Of a stretch of DNA of 15,377 nucleotides, positions 1-6,968 are shown piece by piece. Every line of letters starts with the position of its first letter. The stretch's first letter is position 1. The stretch is from positions 1 through 15,377 of the forward strand of contig CALGYL010000130.1 of NCBI GenBank assembly GCA_937934775.1, given 5' to 3'. The notes beneath the pieces are model-generated. The model saw nothing but the letters and a program-made list of their open reading frames with translations. It ran no database searches and was not told the DNA's origin. The DNA is from an uncultured Clostridia bacterium. Lineage in GTDB: Bacteria > Bacillota > Clostridia > Christensenellales > Aristaeellaceae. Made by a program: the position numbers and the translations under genes.

Positions 1-1
1 C

Positions 2-910
2 CTGAACCGTTCGGCGGAAAGCACCATCATCGCGATGGGCATGGCGCTGGTCATCGCGCTGGGCGGCACGGACCTGTCCGTGGGCGCGCTGGTTGCCGTG
101 TCCGGCGCGATGGCGCTGAAATTTCTCCGGTGGGACGTGACGCAGTATCCGACGCCCGGCGACTACACCGTTATGCCCTTCTATCTGGTCATTCTGGTGC
201 CGCTGCTCGTCTGCACGGTCATGGGTGCGTTCAACGGCCTTCTGATTTCGAGATTGGGCATGCAGCCCATCATCGCGACGCTGATATTGATGGTGGCCGG
301 GCGAGGCATCGCGCAGATCACCACCAACGGCAAGCAGTTTACCACAATGTATTCACCTTTCCAGTTCATCGGGCAGGGGCACATGTTCGCGCTGCCGCTG
401 CCGATCATCATCACGATCGTGGTGGTTCTTCTGGTGGCGCTGTTCACGCGCAAGACATCCTTTGGCATGTTTGTGGAATCGGTCGGCGTCAACCCCAGCG
501 CAAGCCGCGTATCCGGTCTGCAGTCCGACAGGATCATCCTGATCGCTTTCATGCTGACGGGCCTGTTATCCGGCATCTCCGGCCTGATCTACGCCAGCCG
601 CATCTCCTCCTGCGACTCCAACAACGCCGGCGTCAACAACGAGATGAACGCGATCCTGGCGGTGGTCATTGGCGGCACTTCGATGTCTGGCGGCAAGTTC
701 AGTCTGGCGGGTACGCTGGTCGGTTCGCTGATCATCCAGACGATCGTGACGCTGGTGTACTTCTTCGGCGTCGTTTCGGAGGCGATTATGGCGTTTGAAG
801 CCATGATCATCGCGGTGGTCATCGTGCTGCAGTCGGAGCCGGTGCGGCAGGCGATGGCCAAACGCAAGAAAGTTCGCAAAAACGCGATGGGGGGTGCCGT
901 TCGTGCTTAA
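2..910 (+). CDS. ytfT: Sugar ABC transporter permease, YtfT-like (5' end missing)
   Basis: Membrane permease of a ribose/galactofuranose-class ABC importer. The reading frame is already open at base 2, so the start and first membrane segment lie outside the window; 302 residues are visible. The frame opens with LNRSAESTIIAMGMALVIA, followed by GGTDLSVGAL, QPIIATLILMVAGRG and NEMNAILAVVIGGTSMSGG, which match from memory the YtfT subunit of the E. coli YtfQRT-YjfF galactofuranose importer better than RbsC. Many hydrophobic segments alternate with short polar loops. The last 17 bases overlap the second permease, so the two subunits are probably translationally coupled and form a heterodimer. The binding protein and the ATPase should lie upstream. 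The family is clear; the substrate (galactofuranose in E. coli) is only inferred. Confidence 0.9.
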   Translation: MNRSAESTIIAMGMALVIALGGTDLSVGALVAVSGAMALKFLRWDVTQYPTPGDYTVMPFYLVILVPLLVCTVMGAFNGLLISRLGMQPIIATLILMVAGRGIAQITTNGKQFTTMYSPFQFIGQGHMFALPLPIIITIVVVLLVALFTRKTSFGMFVESVGVNPSASRVSGLQSDRIILIAFMLTGLLSGISGLIYASRISSCDSNNAGVNNEMNAILAVVIGGTSMSGGKFSLAGTLVGSLIIQTIVTLVYFFGVVSEAIMAFEAMIIAVVIVLQSEPVRQAMAKRKKVRKNAMGGAVRA

Positions 911-1991
911 CGCGGAACCTAAACGACAGAGCCGGACGGCCAAGTTCTTCAACTTCGACATCCGCCAGAGCCTGAAGGCCAAGCTCTTCAACCCCAAGTA
1001 CATTATGGTGTACGCCACACTGGGCGTGTTCCTGATAATCTACCTGTTCGGCGCGATCATGTACGGGGAAAAGGGCTTTACGTCCCTCCGGACGATCTGC
1101 CTGATGTTCTCCGACAACGCCTACATCGGCGTCTCGGCGGTGGGCATGACGATGGTGCTGATCACCGGCGGCATTGACCTTTCGGTGGCCGCGGTCGCAT
1201 CGCTGACGGGCATGTTCATCGCCTATGGCACCACGGTGCTGGGCGTTGATCCATGGCTTTGCATGCTGTTTTCGCTGGCCATGGGCGCGTTGCTGGGCTA
1301 TATCATGGGCGCCGCGATCCATTACCTGAACGTGCCTCCCTTTATCACAACGCTGACCGGTATGTTTCTGGCGCGCGGCGTATGCGCCTTGATCAGCCGA
1401 GAATCGATCTCCATCCAGCACCCCACCATCGACTGGCTGGCCGGCATGAAGTGGAACATCATGGTGCTCAAAGAGGGGGCCTGGGTCAAGCTCAAACCGG
1501 TCGCCTATATCAATCTGAGCGTGATCATCTTCCTTGCGATGATCATCATTGGCACGATCATTTTGCAAAAGACCCGCTTTGGCCGCAACGTCTACGCCAT
1601 CGGTGGAAACGAGCAATCCGCAAAGCTGATGGGTCTTCCGGTGGGCCGCACGAAGATCGCGGTGTACGCCATCAACGGCTTCTGCTCGGCGCTGGCGGGC
1701 ATTGTATACGTATTATACGTGAAATCCGGATGGAACCTGGCGCTCTCGGGCGGCGAACTGGATGTTATTTCCGCCGCGGTGATCGGCGGCGTCATGCTGA
1801 CCGGCGGCGTGGGTTATATGGTCGGTACCATGTTTGGCGTGATGCTGAAGGCGACCATACCGGCGCTGATTACCTTCGAAGGGACCCTGTCGTCCTGGTG
1901 GGGCAAGATCGCGACCGGCGTACTGCTACTAATCTTCATCGTCATCCAGCGCATCGTCGTCACCTATACCGCCAGAAAGAAATCGCTATAG
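894..1991 (+). CDS. yjfF: Sugar ABC transporter permease, YjfF-like
   Basis: Second permease of the same importer, 365 residues, slightly longer than E. coli YjfF because of an N-terminal cytoplasmic extension of about 35 residues. Diagnostic stretches are DNAYIGVSAVGMTMVL, GGIDLSVAAV, TRFGRNVYAIGGNEQSAKLMG, GELDVISAAVIGG and FEGTLSSWWGKIA, all typical of YjfF. The start is GTG at 894, giving a 17-base overlap with the upstream permease. A second GTG at 903 is an equally credible start, since the G-run at 889-896 would sit 6 bases before it. The gene is followed after 19 bases by a hairpin terminator, so it is the last gene of the importer operon. Confidence 0.9.
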   Translation: MPFVLNAEPKRQSRTAKFFNFDIRQSLKAKLFNPKYIMVYATLGVFLIIYLFGAIMYGEKGFTSLRTICLMFSDNAYIGVSAVGMTMVLITGGIDLSVAAVASLTGMFIAYGTTVLGVDPWLCMLFSLAMGALLGYIMGAAIHYLNVPPFITTLTGMFLARGVCALISRESISIQHPTIDWLAGMKWNIMVLKEGAWVKLKPVAYINLSVIIFLAMIIIGTIILQKTRFGRNVYAIGGNEQSAKLMGLPVGRTKIAVYAINGFCSALAGIVYVLYVKSGWNLALSGGELDVISAAVIGGVMLTGGVGYMVGTMFGVMLKATIPALITFEGTLSSWWGKIATGVLLLIFIVIQRIVVTYTARKKSL

Positions 1992-2010
1992 CGGGGTATG
2001 CTGATTCCAG

Positions 2011-2043
2011 AGAGCTTGGCGTTTGACGCGCCGGGCTCTTTTT
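2011..2043 (+). terminator. Intrinsic terminator of the sugar importer operon
   Basis: Arms 2011-2021 and 2029-2039 pair over 11 positions in RNA (two are G-U pairs), closing a 7-base loop at 2022-2028. A run of five T residues ends at 2043. It starts 19 bases after the yjfF stop. The loop contains the -35 box of the following promoter. Confidence 0.75.
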
Positions 2044-2051
2044 GGTATGAT
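2023..2051 (+). promoter_or_regulatory. Promoter of the MmcQ/YjbR-family gene, nested in the terminator
   Basis: -35 TTGACG at 2023-2028, a 17-base spacer and -10 TATGAT at 2046-2051: five of six consensus matches at each box. Transcription should begin near 2058, so the leader before the ATG at 2070 is only about 12 bases and begins within the ribosome site. The -35 box lies in the loop of the terminator hairpin and the spacer contains its 3' arm and T-run. Confidence 0.75.
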
Positions 2052-2069
2052 GCGGCGGGAGGGATTGAA

Positions 2070-2426
2070 ATGCGTTACGAGTGGCTGGATGCGGAGCTCC
2101 TTCGGAAGCCCGGAGCGGTCAAGGACTTCAAAGCGGAATGGCAATGGGTCCGGTACATGGTGGGCGGCAAGATGTTCGCGGCCACCTTGACGGACGGGGA
2201 AGGCTGTGCGGTCGTGTCCCTGAAATTGGAGCCGCTGGAAGGCGAATTCCTACGGGGCCAGTACCCGGACATCGCGCCCGGATATTATATGAACAAACAG
2301 CATTGGAACTCGATCCGGTTCGATGGGGAAGTACCGGACGATCTACTGCGGGAATTGACGGAAAAATCTTACCAGCTGGTGCTGAAGGGCCTTTCCAAGA
2401 AACAGCGTGAGGCGCTGGACATCTGA
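2070..2426 (+). CDS. MmcQ/YjbR family protein
   Basis: A 118-residue protein, the usual length for the MmcQ/YjbR family (a CyaY-like fold, often annotated as DNA-binding, with no settled biochemical role). Supporting features are the N-terminal FKAEWQWVRYMVGGKMFA strand region (residues 20-37), the central VVSLKLEP strand, the PGYYMNKQHWNSI segment (70-82) and the final helix ending in GLSKKQREAL (107-115). I chose ATG 2070 because GGGAGGG at 2057-2063 lies 6 bases before it and because the promoter's predicted start site lies near 2058. The frame is open back to 1998, but that part covers the terminator and promoter. It appears to be transcribed alone. Confidence 0.88.
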   Translation: MRYEWLDAELLRKPGAVKDFKAEWQWVRYMVGGKMFAATLTDGEGCAVVSLKLEPLEGEFLRGQYPDIAPGYYMNKQHWNSIRFDGEVPDDLLRELTEKSYQLVLKGLSKKQREALDI

Positions 2427-2469
2427 TCGGCGGCGCTTTTCCAAGGATCAGACGGGCGGCAATGGCCGC

Positions 2470-2498
2470 TTGTTGGCGGCAGGTGTTTGTGCTACAAT
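2470..2498 (+). promoter_or_regulatory. Promoter of the two-component system
   Basis: -35 TTGTTG at 2470-2475, 17-base spacer, -10 TACAAT at 2493-2498. Initiation is expected near 2505. A short GC hairpin (2456-2460 with 2465-2469) sits just before the -35 box and may weakly terminate the MmcQ transcript, but it lacks a proper T-run. Confidence 0.65.
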
Positions 2499-2508
2499 GG
2501 TTCGGGTG

Positions 2509-3576
2509 ATGCGCGTGAATGTGTTCAAGCAGCATACGGCTCTAAATGATGCGCTGGTTTTTCTTCTGACGATGGCTGTGGCGGTGGGAACCTCACTGCC
2601 GCTCAGGCTTGTGCGCGACGGCGGTGTGTACATGCCGATGATCTTTCTGGCGGCGGTCCTGGTGACCGCCCGCTTTACATCTGGCTACCTCTACAGCGTC
2701 GCGGCTTCGGTCGTCGGTGTTCTTTGGATCAGCTATTCGTTTCGACAGCCGTATTATGAATATGACTTCCTCTATGGCGATCTATTGACGTTTGCCTGCA
2801 TGCTGATTGTCGCGCTGCTCACTTCCCGCATGACCCAGCAGATCCGTGAACAGGAGGGCGCATACGCGGAAGCCGAGCGGGAGCGCGTGCGAGGAAACCT
2901 CCTGCGCGCCGTGTCCCATGATCTCAGGACGCCGCTCACTTCCATTCTGGGCGCCACTTCCGCGATTCTTGAAAACGATGGAACGTTGACCGCCGAACGC
3001 CGGACCGAGCTGATTCGCGGCGTTTATGAGGACTCCGAATGGCTGATTCGCATGGTGGAGAACCTGCTGCTGATCACCAAGGTAGAAGGTGCGGCGCAGA
3101 TCGTCAAGCGCAATGAAGCGCTTGAGGAAGTGGTGGCCGAGGCGGTGCAGAAGTTTCAAAAACACTACCCGGACAGCGTCATCGAAGGCAGCGCGCCGGA
3201 AGAACTTCTGATGGCGCCGATGGATGCGTTATTGATCGAGCAGGTGCTGTTCAACCTGCTGGAGAACGCGGTCTTGCACGGCAAGGCAGGGCACATCACA
3301 CTGACGGCAAGCAGGGAAGAGAACGATGCGGTTTTTGAGGTGCGGGACGACGGGCAGGGAATTCCGAAATCAGACTTTCCGCACCTGTTTGATGGTTATA
3401 TGGGCCGCGTAGAGCGCGCCTCCAGCGACAACAGCCGCAACATGGGCATTGGCTTATCAGTATGCGTGTCGATCATACAGGCACACGGGGGGCGCATGGA
3501 AGCCCGGAACGTGCGACCCAGCGGCGCGGTCTTCCGGTTCACTCTTCCGTTGGAGGAGGTGGACAATGGACAATAA
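2509..3576 (+). CDS. Sensor histidine kinase, KdpD-like, without the N-terminal KdpD domain
   Basis: Membrane histidine kinase of 355 residues that phosphorylates the regulator encoded next. Residues about 13-107 form four close-set membrane segments resembling the DUF4118 region of KdpD. Then come a short helical linker, the H-box LLRAVSHDLRTPLTSILGA with phospho-acceptor His137, the N-box LLENAVLHG (Asn253), the G1 box DDGQGIP (280-286) and the G2 box NMGIGL (311-316); all catalytic motifs are intact. Full KdpD is about 900 residues; the N-terminal KdpD, UspA-like and GAF-like parts are absent. The start is uncertain. ATG 2509 is the first ATG after the predicted transcription start, but it has no clear ribosome site; ATG 2497 lies inside the -10 box, and GTG 2521 is possible. 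The gene overlaps the regulator by 11 bases. Confidence 0.87.
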   Translation: MRVNVFKQHTALNDALVFLLTMAVAVGTSLPLRLVRDGGVYMPMIFLAAVLVTARFTSGYLYSVAASVVGVLWISYSFRQPYYEYDFLYGDLLTFACMLIVALLTSRMTQQIREQEGAYAEAERERVRGNLLRAVSHDLRTPLTSILGATSAILENDGTLTAERRTELIRGVYEDSEWLIRMVENLLLITKVEGAAQIVKRNEALEEVVAEAVQKFQKHYPDSVIEGSAPEELLMAPMDALLIEQVLFNLLENAVLHGKAGHITLTASREENDAVFEVRDDGQGIPKSDFPHLFDGYMGRVERASSDNSRNMGIGLSVCVSIIQAHGGRMEARNVRPSGAVFRFTLPLEEVDNGQ

Positions 3577-4255
3577 GCCATGCGTACTGATTGTCGAAGA
3601 TGAGCACAATATTCTAAACTTCATGCGCACTGTGCTGCAGATGAGCGGCTACCGCGTGATCGAGGCCTGCGATGCCACGCAGGCGCTGGCGATGATCCCA
3701 TCGCACCTTCCGGATCTGATGATTCTGGATCTGGGCCTTCCGGATATGGATGGCATGAATGTGATCAAGTCGGTAAGGGCTTGGTCCAAACTGCCCATCC
3801 TGGTGGTGTCGGCTCGTGATCAGGAGCGGGACAAGGTGATGGCGCTGGATCTGGGCGCGGACGATTATGTGACCAAACCTTTTGGCACGTCGGAACTGCT
3901 GGCGCGCATTCGAACCGAGCTTCGCCACGCGCAGTTGAGCGCGTCCGCCGAGGAGGCGTTTGTCTGCGGCGGCCTGTCGGTGGATTTCTTCCGGCGTCGT
4001 GTCTTTGTCGACGGGGAAGAAGCCCATCTGACGCAGAATGAGTTTCGGATCGTCACGGTGCTGGCCCGCAATCCCGGTCGTGTGCTGACGTATGATGCGC
4101 TGATTGCGGAAGTCTGGGGCCCCAACGCACTGGGCGACAACCAGATTTTACGGGTAAATATGGCCAACATCCGAAGAAAACTGGAGAAGAATCCCGCGCA
4201 GCCCCGCTACATCATCACGGAAATCGGTGTGGGTTACCGGATGAACGAGTTTTAG
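3566..4255 (+). CDS. Response regulator, KdpE/OmpR type
   Basis: A 229-residue DNA-binding response regulator. The receiver domain (about 5-118) has the acidic pair Glu11-Asp12, phospho-acceptor Asp55 in MILDLGLPDMDG, Ser82 and Lys104 in YVTKPF. The winged-helix output domain (about 131-226) ends in RYIITEIGVGYRM, the usual OmpR/PhoB-family ending and especially KdpE-like. ATG 3566 is well supported: GGAGGAGGT at 3552-3560 is 5 bases upstream, and the start lies inside the kinase gene, implying translational coupling. Targets are unknown. The kinase type suggests K+ or envelope sensing, but no kdpFABC genes are within reach, so the name kdpE should not be assumed. Confidence 0.92.
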   Translation: MDNKPCVLIVEDEHNILNFMRTVLQMSGYRVIEACDATQALAMIPSHLPDLMILDLGLPDMDGMNVIKSVRAWSKLPILVVSARDQERDKVMALDLGADDYVTKPFGTSELLARIRTELRHAQLSASAEEAFVCGGLSVDFFRRRVFVDGEEAHLTQNEFRIVTVLARNPGRVLTYDALIAEVWGPNALGDNQILRVNMANIRRKLEKNPAQPRYIITEIGVGYRMNEF

Positions 4256-4493
4256 CGGTCTATCCGCGCGATGCCGGTCCGGGGGCGCAGGGTACGTCGG
4301 CCGATTGCTTCAAGCGAGAGCGAAAGAGGACACGCGCGGCCAAAGGATGCTTGCATTGCCAGGGCGGAACGGACTGTAATTTAGGCAATTCCAAGGCCCG
4401 GCACAACGGCGGGAAAAGTTCGGTGCAGATGTTATCCGCAAGCGCTACGACGTGAATCTTGTCATCTTCTTTATGGCGGAACGGCGTCATTTA

Positions 4494-4502
4494 TGGTATA
4501 AT
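4494..4502 (+). promoter_or_regulatory. Extended -10 promoter of secDF
   Basis: TGG followed by a perfect TATAAT (4497-4502) gives an extended -10 element. No good -35 box is visible at 16-18 bases (TGGCGG at 4474-4479 is poor), as is usual when a TG extension is present. Transcription should start near 4509, leaving a leader of about 78 bases. Confidence 0.65.
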
Positions 4503-4524
4503 CGTGCTTGTGTGGTCGGAGTGC

Positions 4525-4580
4525 GGAGGTTCCGAGGTTCACGGGAGGTTATTAGCCCGCGGAAACGGGCACGTGGAGGT
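4525..4580 (+). promoter_or_regulatory. secD leader with repeated Shine-Dalgarno-like motifs and a hairpin
   Basis: GGAGGT occurs exactly at 4525-4530, 4544-4549 and 4575-4580, with CGAGGT at 4533-4538. Only the last has a start codon at working distance (ATG 4587, 7 bases after GGAGG). A 5-bp hairpin (4555-4559 with 4566-4570) lies directly before the working site. Another 5-bp stem (4516-4520 with 4531-4535) would place the first GGAGGT in its loop. A control role is inference. Confidence 0.35.
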
Positions 4581-4586
4581 ATGGGA

Positions 4587-5879
4587 ATGAAAGTCAATCG
4601 GGGTACGTTTTTCATCGTGCTGGGCTTGACGCTCTTGATCGCTTGGGTTGCATTCTTCGGTGTGCATATCCCGTTTGGCGACAGCTTTGCGATCAACATC
4701 CCCGGCGCGAACCAGATGCGTTTCGGTATTGATATCCGCGGCGGCGTGGATGCGATCTATCAGCCGGTCGGCCTGGACCGTGTGCCGACGGCGGACGAGC
4801 TAGAGAGCGCCCGGTCGGTCATCGAAGTCCGCCTGGACCAGAAGAACATTCTGGACCGCGATGTGACGGTTGACCGAACCAACGGCGACATCATCGTTCG
4901 TTTCCCCTGGAAGTCTGACGAGAAGACATTTGACGCCCAGAAGGCCATCTCGGAGCTGGGTGAAACCGCCAAGCTGACCTTCCGTGACAGCGAGGGCAAC
5001 GTTCTCGTGGACGGTTCCCATGTCACCAAATCGGTCGTTGCCTCCAATGGCGAGGGCGGATATAACGTGGCGCTGACCTTCGACTCAGAAGGCGCGAAGC
5101 TCTTCGCCGACGCCACAAAGAAGTTCCTTGGCAAAGAGATTTCTATCTACATGGATGAAGTCGAGATTTCCTCGCCCACCGTGCAGAGCGCGATTACCGA
5201 TGGCCAGGGTGTCATCACCAACGGCAAAGCCGGTAATGAAAGCCTGAAGGAAGCCTCGGACCTCGCGCAGAAGATCGCGGCCGGTGCGCTGCCTTTCTCC
5301 ATGGAGGCGCGCAACTACTCCACCATCAGCCCGACGTTGGGCGCCGGCGCCTTGAGCGTCATGATCTGGGCCGGTTCGCTCGCGTTCCTGCTCATCTGCA
5401 TCCTGCTGATCCTCTACTACAAGATGTCGGGCGTTGTTGCCTGTATATCGCTGCTGATTCAGGTTTGCGGCGTTCTGCTGGCGCTGTCCATTCCCCAGAT
5501 TACGGTGACCCTGCCCGGTATTGCGGGTATCATCCTGTCAATCGGCATGGGCGTTGACGCCAACATCATCATCAGCGAGCGCATCTCCGAGGAGATCAAG
5601 GTCGGACGGAAGATTCAGGCTGCCGTCATGACCGGGTTTAAGAACGCGTTCTCGTCTGTGTTCGATGGCAACATCACCGTGATGATCGCCGCGATCATCC
5701 TGATGGTCTTGGGTTCCGGCGCGATGCTGTCCTTCGCTTACTCGATGCTGACCGGCATCCTGCTCAACTTCCTGGCGGGCGTCACCGCATCGCATCTGAT
5801 GATGCGCTCGCTCGTCCTGTACCCGAAGCTCTCCAATGAGAAGCTGTATACCTGCTATACGAGGAGGGTCACGCTGTGA
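4587..5879 (+). CDS. secD: Protein translocase subunit SecD
   Basis: Membrane component of the Sec translocon accessory complex, which uses the proton gradient to help pull preproteins across the membrane. It has 430 residues: one membrane segment near 7-26, the P1 head region with FGIDIRGGVDAIYQP (46-60), SARSVIEVRLDQ (74-85) and a second half from about 130 to 240, then five membrane segments between about 253 and 408. The conserved loop GMGVDANIIISERI (320-333) carries the Asp (324) linked to proton movement. I chose ATG 4587 because GGAGG at 4575-4579 stands 7 bases before it; ATG 4581 would be only 1 base away. The upstream in-frame extension is not SecD-like. The gene is coupled to secF by an overlapping stop and start. 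Confidence 0.96.
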   Translation: MKVNRGTFFIVLGLTLLIAWVAFFGVHIPFGDSFAINIPGANQMRFGIDIRGGVDAIYQPVGLDRVPTADELESARSVIEVRLDQKNILDRDVTVDRTNGDIIVRFPWKSDEKTFDAQKAISELGETAKLTFRDSEGNVLVDGSHVTKSVVASNGEGGYNVALTFDSEGAKLFADATKKFLGKEISIYMDEVEISSPTVQSAITDGQGVITNGKAGNESLKEASDLAQKIAAGALPFSMEARNYSTISPTLGAGALSVMIWAGSLAFLLICILLILYYKMSGVVACISLLIQVCGVLLALSIPQITVTLPGIAGIILSIGMGVDANIIISERISEEIKVGRKIQAAVMTGFKNAFSSVFDGNITVMIAAIILMVLGSGAMLSFAYSMLTGILLNFLAGVTASHLMMRSLVLYPKLSNEKLYTCYTRRVTL

Positions 5880-6841
5880 ATGTAAGGAAACCAATACACT
5901 TTTACGCCCACCGCAAAGTGCTCTACTCGATCTCTATCGGGATTATGCTCATCGGCATCCTCGGCATCATTCTGCGCGGCGGCGTAGCGCTGGATATCCA
6001 GTTCACCGGCGGCGCGTTGCTCAAGTACTCCTACCAGGGCGAAATCAGTTCCGATGCGGTGGCTGATTCGGCAACCGAAATCCTGGGCCGCAGTACCACC
6101 GCGCAGCTTACCACGGACTATGTGACGCATGAAAACCGCGTGGTGCTGACGCTGGCGGGCGAATACGGCATGTCTTCCGACGAACAAACCAACCTTCTAG
6201 AAAAGCTCAACGAGAAGTTCCCGGATGCGAAGTTTGTCTCCGCCGAATCTTCGCTGGTTCAGCCCTTCTACGGCCACCGGTTCCTGGAACGCAGCCTTAT
6301 CGCGGTCATTCTGGCGATTTTCCTGATCCTGATCTACGAATGGATCACCTTCCGGAAAATCGGTGGACTTCTGGCTGGTCTGTCCGCAATCATCGCCCTG
6401 TTCCATGACCTGCTGATCGCGTTCTTCACCTGCGTGATCGCGGGCATCCCGATTGGCGATTCCTTCGTCGCGGTTGCGCTGACAATCGTTGGTTATTCGA
6501 TCAACGACACCATCGTCGTGTTTGACCGTATCCGCGAGAACCGCAGGGTTTACCCCAAGGAATCGCTGGAGACCATCGCGGATCTGTCGGTCAGCCAGAC
6601 GATGACGCGTTCGATCAACACCAACATCGCGGTCACGATCTCGGTGACGATGATCTACTTACTCGCGATGCGCTCCAGCCTGGATTCCGTCGTCAGCTTC
6701 GCGCTGCCGATGGCCATCAGCTCCATGCTCAGTATTTACTCGACGCTGGCCCTGTGCGCCCCGCTGTGGGTTGACATGCAGAAGCGCCGCATGAAGAACA
6801 AGCCTGAGAGCGGCAAGAAGCCTGCGCCCGCGAAGGCGTAA
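5876..6841 (+). CDS. secF: Protein translocase subunit SecF
   Basis: Partner of SecD in the SecDF complex, 321 residues. The first membrane segment is near 15-34, followed by the small head domain opening with ALDIQFTGGALLKY (38-51), then five membrane segments between about 138 and 298. The signature VGYSINDTIVVFDRIREN (205-222) is intact, as is the late MTRSINTNIAVTISV segment. The C-terminus is a short Lys/Pro-rich tail. The start is GTG 5876, which shares bases with the secD TGA stop; GAGGAGGG at 5861-5868 is 7 bases upstream. A terminator follows 17 bases after the stop, ending the secDF operon. Confidence 0.96.
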   Translation: MNVRKPIHFYAHRKVLYSISIGIMLIGILGIILRGGVALDIQFTGGALLKYSYQGEISSDAVADSATEILGRSTTAQLTTDYVTHENRVVLTLAGEYGMSSDEQTNLLEKLNEKFPDAKFVSAESSLVQPFYGHRFLERSLIAVILAIFLILIYEWITFRKIGGLLAGLSAIIALFHDLLIAFFTCVIAGIPIGDSFVAVALTIVGYSINDTIVVFDRIRENRRVYPKESLETIADLSVSQTMTRSINTNIAVTISVTMIYLLAMRSSLDSVVSFALPMAISSMLSIYSTLALCAPLWVDMQKRRMKNKPESGKKPAPAKA

Positions 6842-6858
6842 TCCCCACGAAATGTGAC

Positions 6859-6892
6859 AAAGGCCCGCCGGATGCAAATCCAGCGGGCCTTT
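6859..6892. terminator. Bidirectional terminator between secF and birA
   Basis: Arms 6859-6873 and 6878-6892 form a long GC-rich stem closed by a four-base loop (GCAA on the plus strand). One C/A mismatch at 6869/6882 on the plus strand becomes a G-U pair in the minus-strand RNA. Both sides end in AAA/TTT only, so the U-runs are short. It serves the convergent secF (+) and birA (-). Confidence 0.8.
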
Positions 6893-6968
6893 CATGCGCT
6901 TCAGGCGTTGGCGGAGTGGCTTTGGTGGAAGAGAAAGGTAGACGGAGGCCTCCGGCGTATAAAGGCTC

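Larger units (their letters stand above)
4256..4586 (+). other. Intergenic region between the two-component system and secD
   Basis: From 4256 to about 4490 I find no credible gene, no T-rich terminator and no RNA family I can name. The open frames here, including a 76-codon one on the minus strand at 4260-4490, lack a ribosome site and resemble nothing I know. The right-hand part holds the secD promoter (4494-4502) and the secD leader (about 4509-4586). A structured RNA in the left part cannot be excluded by eye. Confidence 0.5.

Noticed and set aside
1998..2069. A longer N-terminus for the MmcQ/YjbR protein
   Set aside because: These 24 codons cover the terminator hairpin and promoter boxes, and the family normally starts near residue 1 of the shorter form.
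4260..4490. A 76-codon minus-strand frame in the gap before secD
   Set aside because: No ribosome site, no family resemblance, and it ends inside the promoter region.
4256..4490. A possible structured RNA (6S, SRP RNA, c-di-GMP or cobalamin riboswitch)
   Set aside because: I compared by eye with the conserved cores of these families and found no match; a covariance-model search would settle it.
4452..4586. A 45-residue N-terminal extension of SecD
   Set aside because: It spans the promoter, is not SecD-like, and the strong ribosome site points to ATG 4587.
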